In this document: positions 55,133 to 63,440 of the stretch, one piece after another
Numbering within the stretch: position 1 is the first letter of the stretch
Layout: the number at the start of each line of letters is the position of its first letter
Assembly (NCBI RefSeq): GCF_026343115.1
Contig: NZ_JAPEMC010000006.1
Span: 89,648 to 153,647 of the forward strand
DNA: 64,000 bases
Direction of reading: 5' to 3'
DNA from: Streptomyces sp. NBC_00102
GTDB lineage: Bacteria; Actinomycetota; Actinomycetes; Streptomycetales; Streptomycetaceae
Notes under the pieces: model-generated
Seen by the model: the letters and a program-made list of their open reading frames with translations, nothing else
Database searches by the model: none
Told to the model about the DNA's origin: nothing
Made by a program: the position numbers and the translations under genes

Positions 55133-55936
55133 ATGGCTACGCGGGGGACTGATGCCGGGACGAACCAGAGTGTTGAACGAGCGGTCTCGGTGCTGCGCGC
55201 ACTCGACTCCGGTCGGCCCGAACTCCGTGTCTCCGACGTCGCCGAGCTGACCGGACTGGGCTCGTCGACCACCTCTAGACTGCTGTCCACCCTGGAACGC
55301 CTCGACATGGTCGAACGCGACCCGGTCAGCAACCTGTACCGGCTCAGCCTCGGCCTCCTCCCCCTCGCCGCCACCGCCACCAACCGCCACGCCGTGCACC
55401 GGGCCGCCCGCATGGTGCTCCAGGGCCTCGCCACCCGAACCGGGCTCGGTGCCAACGTGGCCGTGCGCCGCGGTGGCGAGCTGATGTTCCTGGGCAACTT
55501 CGAGGGCCCGCGCGCGCCCAAGTCCTATACGCAGGCCGGGCACACCGCCCCACTGCACGCCACGAGCATCGGCAAGTGCCTGCTCACCGGACTCTCCCCG
55601 AGGGAGCGTCGCAAGCTGCTGGGCGATCCCCTCGACGCGCACACCGAGTACACGACCACCAGTCACGACCTCCTCGACACCGAGATCGAGACCGTCCGGC
55701 GCACCGGGTACGCCGTCGAGGCCGAGGAGCGCGCCCTGGGCCGTGCATCCCTGGCCGCGCCCGTCCGTGACGCTTCGGGGGACGTGGTCGCCGCCATCTC
55801 CCTGTGGGGTCCGGCCTCGCTGCTCGGGGAGCGCTCCGACACCGAGGGGCAGCGGACCGAGGGGCAGCGTCTCGCCCTCGTCCGCGAGGTCATCGAGGCC
55901 GCCGACGCCATCAGTCAGGCACTCGGCGCGCTCTGA
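55133..55936 (+). CDS. IclR-family transcriptional regulator
   Basis: 267 residues. Winged helix at about residues 10-75 (QSVERAVSVLRALDSGRPELRVSDVAELTGLGSSTTSRLLSTLERLDMVERDPVSNLYRLS) and IclR effector domain (HAARMVLQGLA...GHTAPLHATSIGKCLLTGL; GYAVEAEERALGRASLAAPVRDASGDVVAAISLWGP). AAGGAGGG before the ATG decides the start. It probably controls the FAD oxidoreductase and the ABC/BNR operon next door through shared TGCAA-type sites. Confidence 0.93.
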   Translation: MATRGTDAGTNQSVERAVSVLRALDSGRPELRVSDVAELTGLGSSTTSRLLSTLERLDMVERDPVSNLYRLSLGLLPLAATATNRHAVHRAARMVLQGLATRTGLGANVAVRRGGELMFLGNFEGPRAPKSYTQAGHTAPLHATSIGKCLLTGLSPRERRKLLGDPLDAHTEYTTTSHDLLDTEIETVRRTGYAVEAEERALGRASLAAPVRDASGDVVAAISLWGPASLLGERSDTEGQRTEGQRLALVREVIEAADAISQALGAL

Positions 55937-55940
55937 CGCG

Positions 55941-55996
55941 CACGCGAAAGGGGGCCGGTGGAGGCCGATCGGCCTCCACCGGCCCCCTTTCGCGTG
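55941..55996. terminator. 56-nt perfect palindrome, bidirectional terminator
   Basis: 26-bp perfect stem around GATC, itself palindromic, filling the 63-bp gap between the convergent IclR and FAD oxidoreductase genes. CCCCCTTT and AAAGGGGG tracts in the arms give a short U-tract in either direction. Confidence 0.88.
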
Positions 55997-55999
55997 CCG

Positions 56000-58288
56000 T
56001 TACGCGCCGTACGCCTTGAAGGCGATCACGTGTGCGTGCCGTGCCCCGTGCGTCGCGTCGACCACGAGCCGCAGCGCCCGGGTGCGTACGGGGCCGCCGT
56101 CCGCGTCCTTCAGCGCGTGCACGCGGTGGCGGCGCCGGTTGTCCGTCACCGTCAGGAGTGTGTGCCACCGCCCCTCGGCGTCCTGGCTCTGGACGCGGTA
56201 GTCGCGCACGAGTTCCGGCATGACCTCGTACGGGGTGCGGTGGCGGTGCAGGTTGTTGAGGTACTCGTCGACGTCGTCGTCGAACACCAGGCGTGTCTCG
56301 CTGAGTTCCTGCTCGTCCTGCCAGTCGAGACGGAGCCACTCCTCGGTGCCCGCCGGGGCGGAGGACCACAGGTTCGGTCCGCCGTAGGGTCGTTGGTATC
56401 CGCCCACGGCCCGTTCGGGGTGGAACGCCGTGGTGGCGGGGGCCGCCCGGAAGGCGAAGGTCTGGCGGCGCAGGCCGCGGGCCTGCCATTCCAGGACCAG
56501 CTGGCCGTCCTCCTCCGGGATGTCGTGGTCGACGGCCGCGTCCCCTTCGGCCTTCCTGCGCAGGGCGAGGACGCCGTCGGTGCGTTCGGGAAGCAGGACC
56601 AGGGCCGTGTCCGGGCAGGCCCGGACGATGAGGATCGCGTTCCGGGGGGTGTCGGGGCGGTGGTCGAGGCGGGCCGTGACCCAGTGCGGGCCGCCGGACG
56701 GGACGGTGACCGTGGTCGTGAGGAGACGGTCGGCGGGAACCGCGTTCTCGGGGTTGCCCGTGCCCCAGAGTTCCACGGTGAGTTCGCGGTCGCGGCCGTC
56801 GGGGGCGCCGTGGACGAGGAGGTCGACCGTGTCGAGTGCGGGGTCCACCGGCAGGAGGAGGGCGAGGTCGCGGGTGAGCGGGTACGGAGCGCCGGGCGCA
56901 CCCTCGGTGGGCTCGGCAGCCAGGCGGGCCAGGTGGGAGGAGGCGCTGACGCGGGCCGTGCGCGCCAGGTTGCCGGGGTCGTCGTCGGCGACGCCGATCA
57001 CGGAGGCGTCCTGACGCAGCAGGGTGCGGCGCACCAGTTCCGGCTGTTTCGTGGCGAGTTCGCGCGGGGTGAGGCCCTCGGTGACGCACAGGGCCGCGGC
57101 GGTGCCCGCGGCCTCGCCGAGGGTCGCGCAGGTGGCCATGACGCGGGTGGCCCCGAAGGCGATGTGGGTGGCGGAGATGTTGCGCCCGGCGAAGTGCAGG
57201 TTGGTGACGTTCGCCGAGTACAGGGAGCGCAGCGGGATGTGGAAGATGCCGTCCGCGTACCGCTGGCGCGCCCCGGGCTCGTCGGCGTACATGCCCTGGA
57301 CGGGGTGGAGGTCCACGGACCAGCCGCCGAAGGCGATCCGGTCGGGGAACTGGCGCTGCTGGAGGATGTCCTGCTGGGTGAGGACGTGGTCGCCGAGGAA
57401 GCGGCGGTATTCGCGCTTGCCGGGGAGGCTGCCGACCCATTCCAGGGTGAGGTTCGCCGCGTCCGGGAACTCGCCGGAGTTCTTGATGTGGTCCCAGATG
57501 CCCATGATCACGGACTGGAGCTCGTCGCGAATGCGCTCGTTGTCGTGGACGGTGTCGAGTTCGCCGCCCCACTCGACCCACCAGTAGTCACAGCCGTTGT
57601 CCCCGGTGCGCAGGATGCGGTTGCGCAGGATGGGTGTGGTCGACAGGTCCTTGGCGTAGGCGGGCGGTACGAACTTCGCCGGCGCTCCCGTGTCCCTGCT
57701 GTGGAAGAGGATCGTCGAACCGAGCAGCGCCCGGTCCGCCTCGGCCGGCGCCCAGGGCTCGTCGAACTCGGCCTGCGCCTCGCGGCCTATGCGGTAGTGG
57801 GCGCCGGCGAGGTGGCCGAGCAGGCCGTCTCCGGTGCAGTCGAGGAAGTGGTGCGCGTGGAAGGTGATACGGCGCTCGGAGCCCATCATCCAGCCGGTGC
57901 AGGAGTGCACCTGGCGGCTGTCGTCGGGGCCGCTCGCGTCGACCTCGCGCACGTCGGTGTTGAGGTAGAGGTCGATGTTGGGTTCCGCGCGGACGGCGTC
58001 GAGGACGACCTGGTCCCAGTAGTAGGGGTTGCCCTCGGGGTTGCGGTACTGGTTCTCGGTGTACAGCTCGCCCATGATGCCGGTCTCGCGGGCCCAGCGG
58101 TGCACGCCGTGTGCGGTGGCGCCGCAGACCCAGACGCGGATCTCGCTGCTGGCGTTGCCGCCCAGCACGGGCCGGTTGTTGACCAGGGCGACGCGTCGGC
58201 CGAGCCGGGCCGCGGCGATGGCCGCGCAGGTCCCCGCCAATCCGCCGCCGATCACGGCGATGTCGTAATGGACCTCTTCTTCCCGCAC
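56000..58288 (-). CDS. FAD-dependent oxidoreductase with C-terminal accessory domain
   Basis: 762 residues. FAD_oxidored-type Rossmann start YDIAVIGGGLAGTCAAIAAARLGRRVALVNNRPVLGGNASSEIRV; second FAD block HFAGRNISATHIAFGATRVMATCATLGEAAGTAAALC near residue 400. The last 300 residues form beta-rich domains (FAFRAAPATTAFHPERAVGGYQRPYGGPNLWSS; WLRLDWQDEQELSETRLVFDDDVDEYLNNLH) like those attached to sugar-acting enzymes. No signal peptide. Substrate probably a sugar or glycoside, inferred from context. GTG with GAGGAGG seven bases upstream is chosen over a longer frame. Confidence 0.82.
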   Translation of the reverse strand: MREEEVHYDIAVIGGGLAGTCAAIAAARLGRRVALVNNRPVLGGNASSEIRVWVCGATAHGVHRWARETGIMGELYTENQYRNPEGNPYYWDQVVLDAVRAEPNIDLYLNTDVREVDASGPDDSRQVHSCTGWMMGSERRITFHAHHFLDCTGDGLLGHLAGAHYRIGREAQAEFDEPWAPAEADRALLGSTILFHSRDTGAPAKFVPPAYAKDLSTTPILRNRILRTGDNGCDYWWVEWGGELDTVHDNERIRDELQSVIMGIWDHIKNSGEFPDAANLTLEWVGSLPGKREYRRFLGDHVLTQQDILQQRQFPDRIAFGGWSVDLHPVQGMYADEPGARQRYADGIFHIPLRSLYSANVTNLHFAGRNISATHIAFGATRVMATCATLGEAAGTAAALCVTEGLTPRELATKQPELVRRTLLRQDASVIGVADDDPGNLARTARVSASSHLARLAAEPTEGAPGAPYPLTRDLALLLPVDPALDTVDLLVHGAPDGRDRELTVELWGTGNPENAVPADRLLTTTVTVPSGGPHWVTARLDHRPDTPRNAILIVRACPDTALVLLPERTDGVLALRRKAEGDAAVDHDIPEEDGQLVLEWQARGLRRQTFAFRAAPATTAFHPERAVGGYQRPYGGPNLWSSAPAGTEEWLRLDWQDEQELSETRLVFDDDVDEYLNNLHRHRTPYEVMPELVRDYRVQSQDAEGRWHTLLTVTDNRRRHRVHALKDADGGPVRTRALRLVVDATHGARHAHVIAFKAYGA

Positions 58289-58630
58289 GTGCGGCCTCCT
58301 CGGTGTGATGCTCGGACACTCTCCGCCGCAGCGGAGCGGTCTTGAACGTACATCACATCCACATTGTGCAACCACTGTTCAGTCAGTGGGATTCGTTGTA
58401 AGTTCCGTTGCGGCCACCGGTCCGGTGGCCGCGCGCAGAAGCGCGTGTTCGGAGCAGGTGGCGCGAGTTCGCCGGCCCCGCACAGAAACGGCGATTCACC
58501 AACCAAAAGGGTTGACTCCATCGCACGATATGGAGAACGATCCCGCATGCTGCAACTTGTATTCACTGGAGCAGGGTTGGTGTTCGCCCAGGGCCCCGGC
58601 GCTCCCGCCACCGTTTGAGAGGACAGACCC
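58289..58630. promoter_or_regulatory. Divergent promoter region with IclR-like sites
   Basis: 342 bp between the FAD oxidoreductase and the ABC operon. It holds TGCAACCACTGTTCA (58367-58381) and TGCAACTTGTATTCA (58550-58564), both of form TGCAA-N5-NTTCA and similar to the TGCAA-N5-TTGCA before the IclR gene. No convincing -35/-10 pair was found for either direction. Confidence 0.55.
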
Positions 58631-59557
58631 ATGAGTACGGCCGCACCTCCCCAGAAGGCGCCCCCGCCCCGTCAACGGACCGGCGGACGGCTCTCCAACG
58701 GTGCGTTCGCCCTGCTGCTGACCGCTCCGGGACTCGCCCTCTTCGCGGCGATCATCTTCTACCCGCTGCTGTCGGCGCTGTTCACCGGCTTCTTCAAGCA
58801 GGATCTGCGGCTGCCGGGCCGGGAGTTCGTCGGCCTGGACAACTTCACGTACTGGCTGGACGGCGACTTCCTCACCATCCTCAAGCAGACGCTGGTCTTC
58901 ACCGTCGGCGCCACGCTCGTCCCCTTCGTGCTCGGCCTGGCGCTCGCGCTCGCGCTGAACACCGGGCTCAAGGGCAGTGGTTTCCTGCGCGGCCTGTTCC
59001 TGTTCCCCTGGGTGATCCCGGGCGTGGTGGTCTCCTTCCTCTGGATGTGGATCTTCAACGCGAACTACGGGGTGCTCAACGGCGTCCTCATGAAGGCCGG
59101 GATCATCGAGGAGTCGGTGGCCTGGCTCGGTCAGCCCGGCACCGCGATGCTCGCCGTCATCGTCACCAAGACCTGGGCCAGCTTCCCCTGGATGATGGTG
59201 ATGCTGCTGGCCGGTCTGCAGACCGTGCCCAAGGAGCTGCACGAGGCGGCTTCGATGGACGGCGCGGGCTCGGTCCGGCGCTTCTTCAACGTCACCTGGC
59301 CGCAGATCCGCGGTGTCGCCTCGATCGTGCTCCTGCTGGAGTTCATCTGGAACTTCCAGCACTTCGACACCATCTACGTGCTCACCGGCGGCGGACCGGC
59401 CGGCACCACCGAGACCTTCGCGACCGCCGTCTACCAGACCGCGTTCAAGGGCTTCGACATCGGCCGGGCCACCGCACTGGGCGGACTGTGGATGCTGCTC
59501 CTGCTGCTGCTCGTCGTCGTCTACCTCAGGATCACCGAGCGGAAGGGCGACGCCTGA
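58631..59557 (+). CDS. Sugar ABC transporter permease 1 (IclR locus)
   Basis: 308 residues, MalF type with six helices (first: GAFALLLTAPGLALFAAIIFYPLLSALFTGFF). EAA motif LHEAASMDGAGSVRRFFNVTWPQIRG. ATG with GAGAGGA about seven bases upstream. First gene of a four-gene operon; its stop overlaps the start of permease 2 by one base. Confidence 0.92.
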   Translation: MSTAAPPQKAPPPRQRTGGRLSNGAFALLLTAPGLALFAAIIFYPLLSALFTGFFKQDLRLPGREFVGLDNFTYWLDGDFLTILKQTLVFTVGATLVPFVLGLALALALNTGLKGSGFLRGLFLFPWVIPGVVVSFLWMWIFNANYGVLNGVLMKAGIIEESVAWLGQPGTAMLAVIVTKTWASFPWMMVMLLAGLQTVPKELHEAASMDGAGSVRRFFNVTWPQIRGVASIVLLLEFIWNFQHFDTIYVLTGGGPAGTTETFATAVYQTAFKGFDIGRATALGGLWMLLLLLLVVVYLRITERKGDA

Positions 59558-60477
59558 TGACCTCCACCACCTCCACCCCGCTGTCCGCCGTGGACCGGCC
59601 CCGATCGTCCGCCACCCGGGCCGGGGGCAGCACCCGGCGCCGCATGCGCAAGGACCTGCTGCGCTCGCGGATCGCCGCCTGGAGTGCGGTCGTCGTCATC
59701 GGCGCCTTCGGTCTGCTGCCGGTCTACTGGCTGCTCGCCACCGCGCTGAGCACCCCCGAGTCGACCTTCCAGTTCCCGCCGAAGCTGATACCCACCGACC
59801 TCACGCTCGACAACTTCACGGCCCTGGCCGACAACGACCAGTTGATCAAGTACATGGTCAACTCGCTCATCGTGGCCTCGATCACCGCCGTGCTGAGCGT
59901 GGTGGTCGCCACGTACATGGGCTACTCGTTCTCCAAGTTCCGCTACCGGGGGCGGCGGTCGCTGATGCACCTGGTGCTGGCCTCCCAGATGTTCCCCCAG
60001 GCGCTGCTGCTGGTGACCCTGTACACGGTCTTCTCCAGCTTCGGCATGCTCAACACGTACACCGCGCTGGTGCTCTCCTTCACCACGTTCACCATGCCGC
60101 TGTGCGTCTGGATGCTGAAGGGCATCTTCGACACCATCCCGGACGCCCTGCTGGAAGCGGCGTCCATCGACGGCGCCTCCCGGTGGCGGACGCTGCACTC
60201 CATCGTGGCGCCGCTGGCCGCGCCCGGGATGGTCGCCGCCGGGCTCTTCGCCTTCGTCCGCGGCTGGAACGACTTCATCTTCGCGCTGACCCTGGCGGAC
60301 AAGGAGAAGCAGACCCTGCCTCCCGGCCTCGTCTCCACCTACATCGGCGAGTTCCAGACCTCCTGGCCCCAGTTGATGGCGGCGTCGCTCGTGGTCTCCA
60401 TCCCGGTGGTCGTCGCCTTCATGTTCCTGCAGCGCTATCTCGTCGGCGGCATGACCGCCGGTTCGGTCAAGAGCTGA
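59557..60477 (+). CDS. Sugar ABC transporter permease 2 (IclR locus)
   Basis: 306 residues, MalG type. EAA motif LLEAASIDGASRWRTLHSIVAPLAAPGM and C-terminus FMFLQRYLVGGMTAGSVKS. Soluble Ser/Thr/Arg-rich N-terminus of about 35 residues. Pairs with the preceding permease; no ATPase gene in the locus. Confidence 0.92.
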   Translation: MTSTTSTPLSAVDRPRSSATRAGGSTRRRMRKDLLRSRIAAWSAVVVIGAFGLLPVYWLLATALSTPESTFQFPPKLIPTDLTLDNFTALADNDQLIKYMVNSLIVASITAVLSVVVATYMGYSFSKFRYRGRRSLMHLVLASQMFPQALLLVTLYTVFSSFGMLNTYTALVLSFTTFTMPLCVWMLKGIFDTIPDALLEAASIDGASRWRTLHSIVAPLAAPGMVAAGLFAFVRGWNDFIFALTLADKEKQTLPPGLVSTYIGEFQTSWPQLMAASLVVSIPVVVAFMFLQRYLVGGMTAGSVKS

Positions 60478-60541
60478 CCCCGCGGGGCCGTCCCGCGCCC
60501 GCACGTACCTCCCCTCCCGCACACTCCCCCATGGAGAGATC

Positions 60542-61843
60542 ATGACCACCTCTGGCATCAGCCGTCGCGGCGCGCTGCGCATGTTCGGCATCGGCGCGCT
60601 CGGTCTGGCGGGCGCCGGTGTGCTCAGCGCCTGCGCTCCGTCCGGCGCGGGCTCCACCACCAACGGCGGCGACCCGAAGTCCAAGGACTTCGACTTCAGC
60701 TCCTGGTCGCTCAACGAGGAAGCCGCCAAGCCGTCGATCGAGAAGATCATCGCGGCATGGGAGAAGTCCCAGAACTCCAAGATCCGCGCGGTGTCGTACC
60801 CGTACAACGAGTACCTCAGCCAGCTCACCCTCAAGCTGGGCGGCGGGGAGACGACCGGCGCCGTGCACCTCGACATCGCCTGGCTCGCCGCGATGGCGCA
60901 GATGGGCAAGCTGGCCGACCTCGGCCCGGTGGCCGGCAAGGGCGGCTACACGGACGTGGCGCTGAACAGCGGTACGTACGACGGTACGCAGTACGGGCTG
61001 CCGTGGAACACCGGATCGATCGGTGTGATCGCCAACTCCAAGCTCCTGGCGAAGGCCGGGATCAAGGAGCACCCCACCACCGTCGAGGAGTTCGAGGCCG
61101 CGCTGCGGGAGCTGAAGGGGCTCGGCGGCGGTGTCGTGCCGTACGCCGCCGCCACCAAGGTCGCGCAGCTCAAGGACATCTTCCCGTGGATGCAGACCTT
61201 CGGCTGCAAGCTGCTCGACAACGGGAAGGTCACCATAGGCGACGACGCCTCGATCGACGCGGTCACCTGGTACAAGAAGCTGCACGACGAGAAGCTGATC
61301 GCCGCCGACGTCGACCGCTTCGACGCGCGCGCCCTGTTCGGGCAGGGCAAGGCCGCCTTCTACGACGACGCGATCATCGGCAAGGGTGTGACCTCCGCCC
61401 AGTCGAAGGACAAGACGCTGGCCGACGCCATGCAGCCGATGGAACGCCCCGTGCTCAAGGCCGGGGACACGCCGCAGGCGCTGCTGTGGGGCGGCGTGAT
61501 CGCGATCGTGAAGGGCAAGGGCCAGGACGCGGCGACGGAGTTCGCGCTGCACACCACCACCGACCTGGCCACCACCTCCCGGTACTTCACCGAGCGCGCG
61601 CTGCCGCCGTCCACCACCGCGGGTCTCGCCGCCCCCGAGGTCGCCAAGGACACCTTCTCCATGGAGTGGACGAGCAAGATCACCAAGACGGCGACCGGCA
61701 GCCCGTTCTGGCAGTTCGCGCAGAACTCCCAGATCGAGGAGGCCGTCGCCAAGCAGGTGCAGGCCGTCCTCGTCGGCACGGCGAAGCCGAAGGACGCGAT
61801 GAAGCAGGCCGGCGAGGAGGTCGCCGCGTTCATCAAGCGCTGA
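60542..61843 (+). CDS. Sugar ABC transporter substrate-binding lipoprotein (IclR locus)
   Basis: 433 residues. Signal peptide with twin-arginine-like SRRGALRMFG and lipobox LSAC, then a solute-binding fold (SSWSLNEEAAKPSIEKIIAAWEKSQNSKIRAVSYPYNEYLSQLTLKLGGGETTGAVHLDIAWLAAMAQMG). Export by Tat as a lipoprotein is plausible and common in Streptomyces. GGAGAG before the ATG. Ligand probably an oligosaccharide released by the BNR protein encoded next. Confidence 0.9.
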   Translation: MTTSGISRRGALRMFGIGALGLAGAGVLSACAPSGAGSTTNGGDPKSKDFDFSSWSLNEEAAKPSIEKIIAAWEKSQNSKIRAVSYPYNEYLSQLTLKLGGGETTGAVHLDIAWLAAMAQMGKLADLGPVAGKGGYTDVALNSGTYDGTQYGLPWNTGSIGVIANSKLLAKAGIKEHPTTVEEFEAALRELKGLGGGVVPYAAATKVAQLKDIFPWMQTFGCKLLDNGKVTIGDDASIDAVTWYKKLHDEKLIAADVDRFDARALFGQGKAAFYDDAIIGKGVTSAQSKDKTLADAMQPMERPVLKAGDTPQALLWGGVIAIVKGKGQDAATEFALHTTTDLATTSRYFTERALPPSTTAGLAAPEVAKDTFSMEWTSKITKTATGSPFWQFAQNSQIEEAVAKQVQAVLVGTAKPKDAMKQAGEEVAAFIKR

Positions 61844-62066
61844 GGCCCCGCGCGCACCCTGTCCGCAGGCACTGAGGCCCCGCGCGCCCACCCGGTCCGC
61901 GCGAGAGGCCATGGCGCCGGATTCCGGGCCCGGCGAACACCGCACGCTTGCGCCGGGTCCCGCCCCGTACCCCACCCCGTACGACGGCCGCATCCGGTCG
62001 GCCTTCGGGCCGCCTCCGTCCGCGTCATCTGCACGCCCGCATCCGCGAAGAGCAAAGGAGCTCATC

Positions 62067-63371
62067 ATGCGACGTCCCACGGCACGCACGTACACCGCCT
62101 CGGCCACGGCCCTGGCCGCCCTCCTCCTGCCCGTGCCGGCCGCCGGGGCCGACACCGCGCAGGGCACGGCAGCCGCGGCGACGGTGATCGAGAAGGTCCC
62201 GTACACGATGGACTCGTCGAACCAGGCCGCCTGGTGGACGCCGGTGGCCACGTACAAGGGCCGCGGCCAGTACACGTACTTCGCCTTCGACGAGCCGGGA
62301 TCGACGGCCGCGACGCACCGGCCCGCCATCGCACGGCGCGACCCGGACGGGGTCTGGAGCAGGCTGCCGCTGCTGAACAGCGACGGGCAGCAGGCCGAGT
62401 TCGCCGACGACAACGGGCACAACCAGCCGTCGATCGCACGGGACGGCAGCGGACGGCTGCACGTCTTCACCTCCATGCACGCCAACGCCTGGCGCTACTT
62501 CCGCACCGAGGCCCCCGGCGGCGACGTCACCGACCACGCGTCCGAACTGCCCGACCAGGGCGTGGGCATCACCTATCCGGTCGTCACCACCGCGCCCAAC
62601 GGAGACCTGTACCTGGCCGCCCGCGTGGGTGCGGGCTCCGACCAGCGACCCGGCAAGCTGTACCGCTGGGACAACGCCAACTCCAGCTGGAGCACGGTCG
62701 CGACCTTCGCCGGCGCGCTGAACCGCTCGGTGTACCCCGACGACATCACGGTGGACGCCTCCGGACGCGTCCACATCCTCTTCGAGTGGGCGAAGGCGCC
62801 GGCGACCGCGTTCCGCCACCAGCTCTCGTACCTGACCTACGACCCGTCGACCGGCGCCTTCGCGGACAGTACGAGCGCGACCGTCACCACCCCGGTCACG
62901 CCCGCCACCTCCGACGTGATCCAGGACCTCACCGCGGGCGAGGAGTGGAGCATCGACAACGCCTACACCGGTCCGGCGGTGCAGAGCGCCAAGCTCACCC
63001 TCGACGGCTCCACCCCGAAGGTCGCCTACCGCTACCGCTCGGCCGACAGCGGCGGCAACTTCCGCGTGTACTACGCCTATCCGAGCGGCAGCGACTGGGT
63101 CGAGAAGATCGTGTACGCCGGCGGGCAGACCGCGGCCGCCCTCGGCATCACCTGGGACGAGACGGACACCAAGCGGGTCTACTACGTGACCACCTCGGGC
63201 ACCGACCGGGTCTACTCCGCGACGCAGTCGGCGGACGGGGCCTGGACCGCGCAGTCCGCCGCGCCGGGCGTGAGCGCGGACCGGCTCGCGGTGCGACGCG
63301 ACTCGGACGGTCACGACGTGCTCTACCTTCCGGACACCGCGCACAACTCCCTCTACTACGGCCTCCGTTGA
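62067..63371 (+). CDS. Secreted BNR-4 repeat protein (PL42-like lyase candidate)
   Basis: 434 residues. Signal peptide to about residue 28 (LPVPAAGA), then a seven-bladed propeller with BNR_4 type repeats: GQYTYFAFDEPGS, DNGHNQPSIARDGSGRLHVFTSMH, DDITVDASGRVHILFEWA, AGEEWSIDNAYTGPAV, PKVAYRYRSADSGGNFRVYYAY. BNR_4 proteins include polysaccharide lyases such as family 42 rhamnosyl-glucuronate lyases active on gum arabic; that activity is an inference. AAAGGAG before the ATG. Ends 12 bp before a strong terminator. Confidence 0.8.
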   Translation: MRRPTARTYTASATALAALLLPVPAAGADTAQGTAAAATVIEKVPYTMDSSNQAAWWTPVATYKGRGQYTYFAFDEPGSTAATHRPAIARRDPDGVWSRLPLLNSDGQQAEFADDNGHNQPSIARDGSGRLHVFTSMHANAWRYFRTEAPGGDVTDHASELPDQGVGITYPVVTTAPNGDLYLAARVGAGSDQRPGKLYRWDNANSSWSTVATFAGALNRSVYPDDITVDASGRVHILFEWAKAPATAFRHQLSYLTYDPSTGAFADSTSATVTTPVTPATSDVIQDLTAGEEWSIDNAYTGPAVQSAKLTLDGSTPKVAYRYRSADSGGNFRVYYAYPSGSDWVEKIVYAGGQTAAALGITWDETDTKRVYYVTTSGTDRVYSATQSADGAWTAQSAAPGVSADRLAVRRDSDGHDVLYLPDTAHNSLYYGLR

Positions 63372-63383
63372 GGTAGGACCGTG

Positions 63384-63440
63384 CCGACCGCGCCGTCCGT
63401 ACGGGGCCTCTTCGTCCCCCCGTACGGACGGCGCGGTCGG
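63384..63440. terminator. Bidirectional terminator between convergent genes
   Basis: Perfect 23-bp stem with an 11-nt loop between the BNR-4 and RraA-family genes; its right arm abuts the RraA stop codon. Confidence 0.88.
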
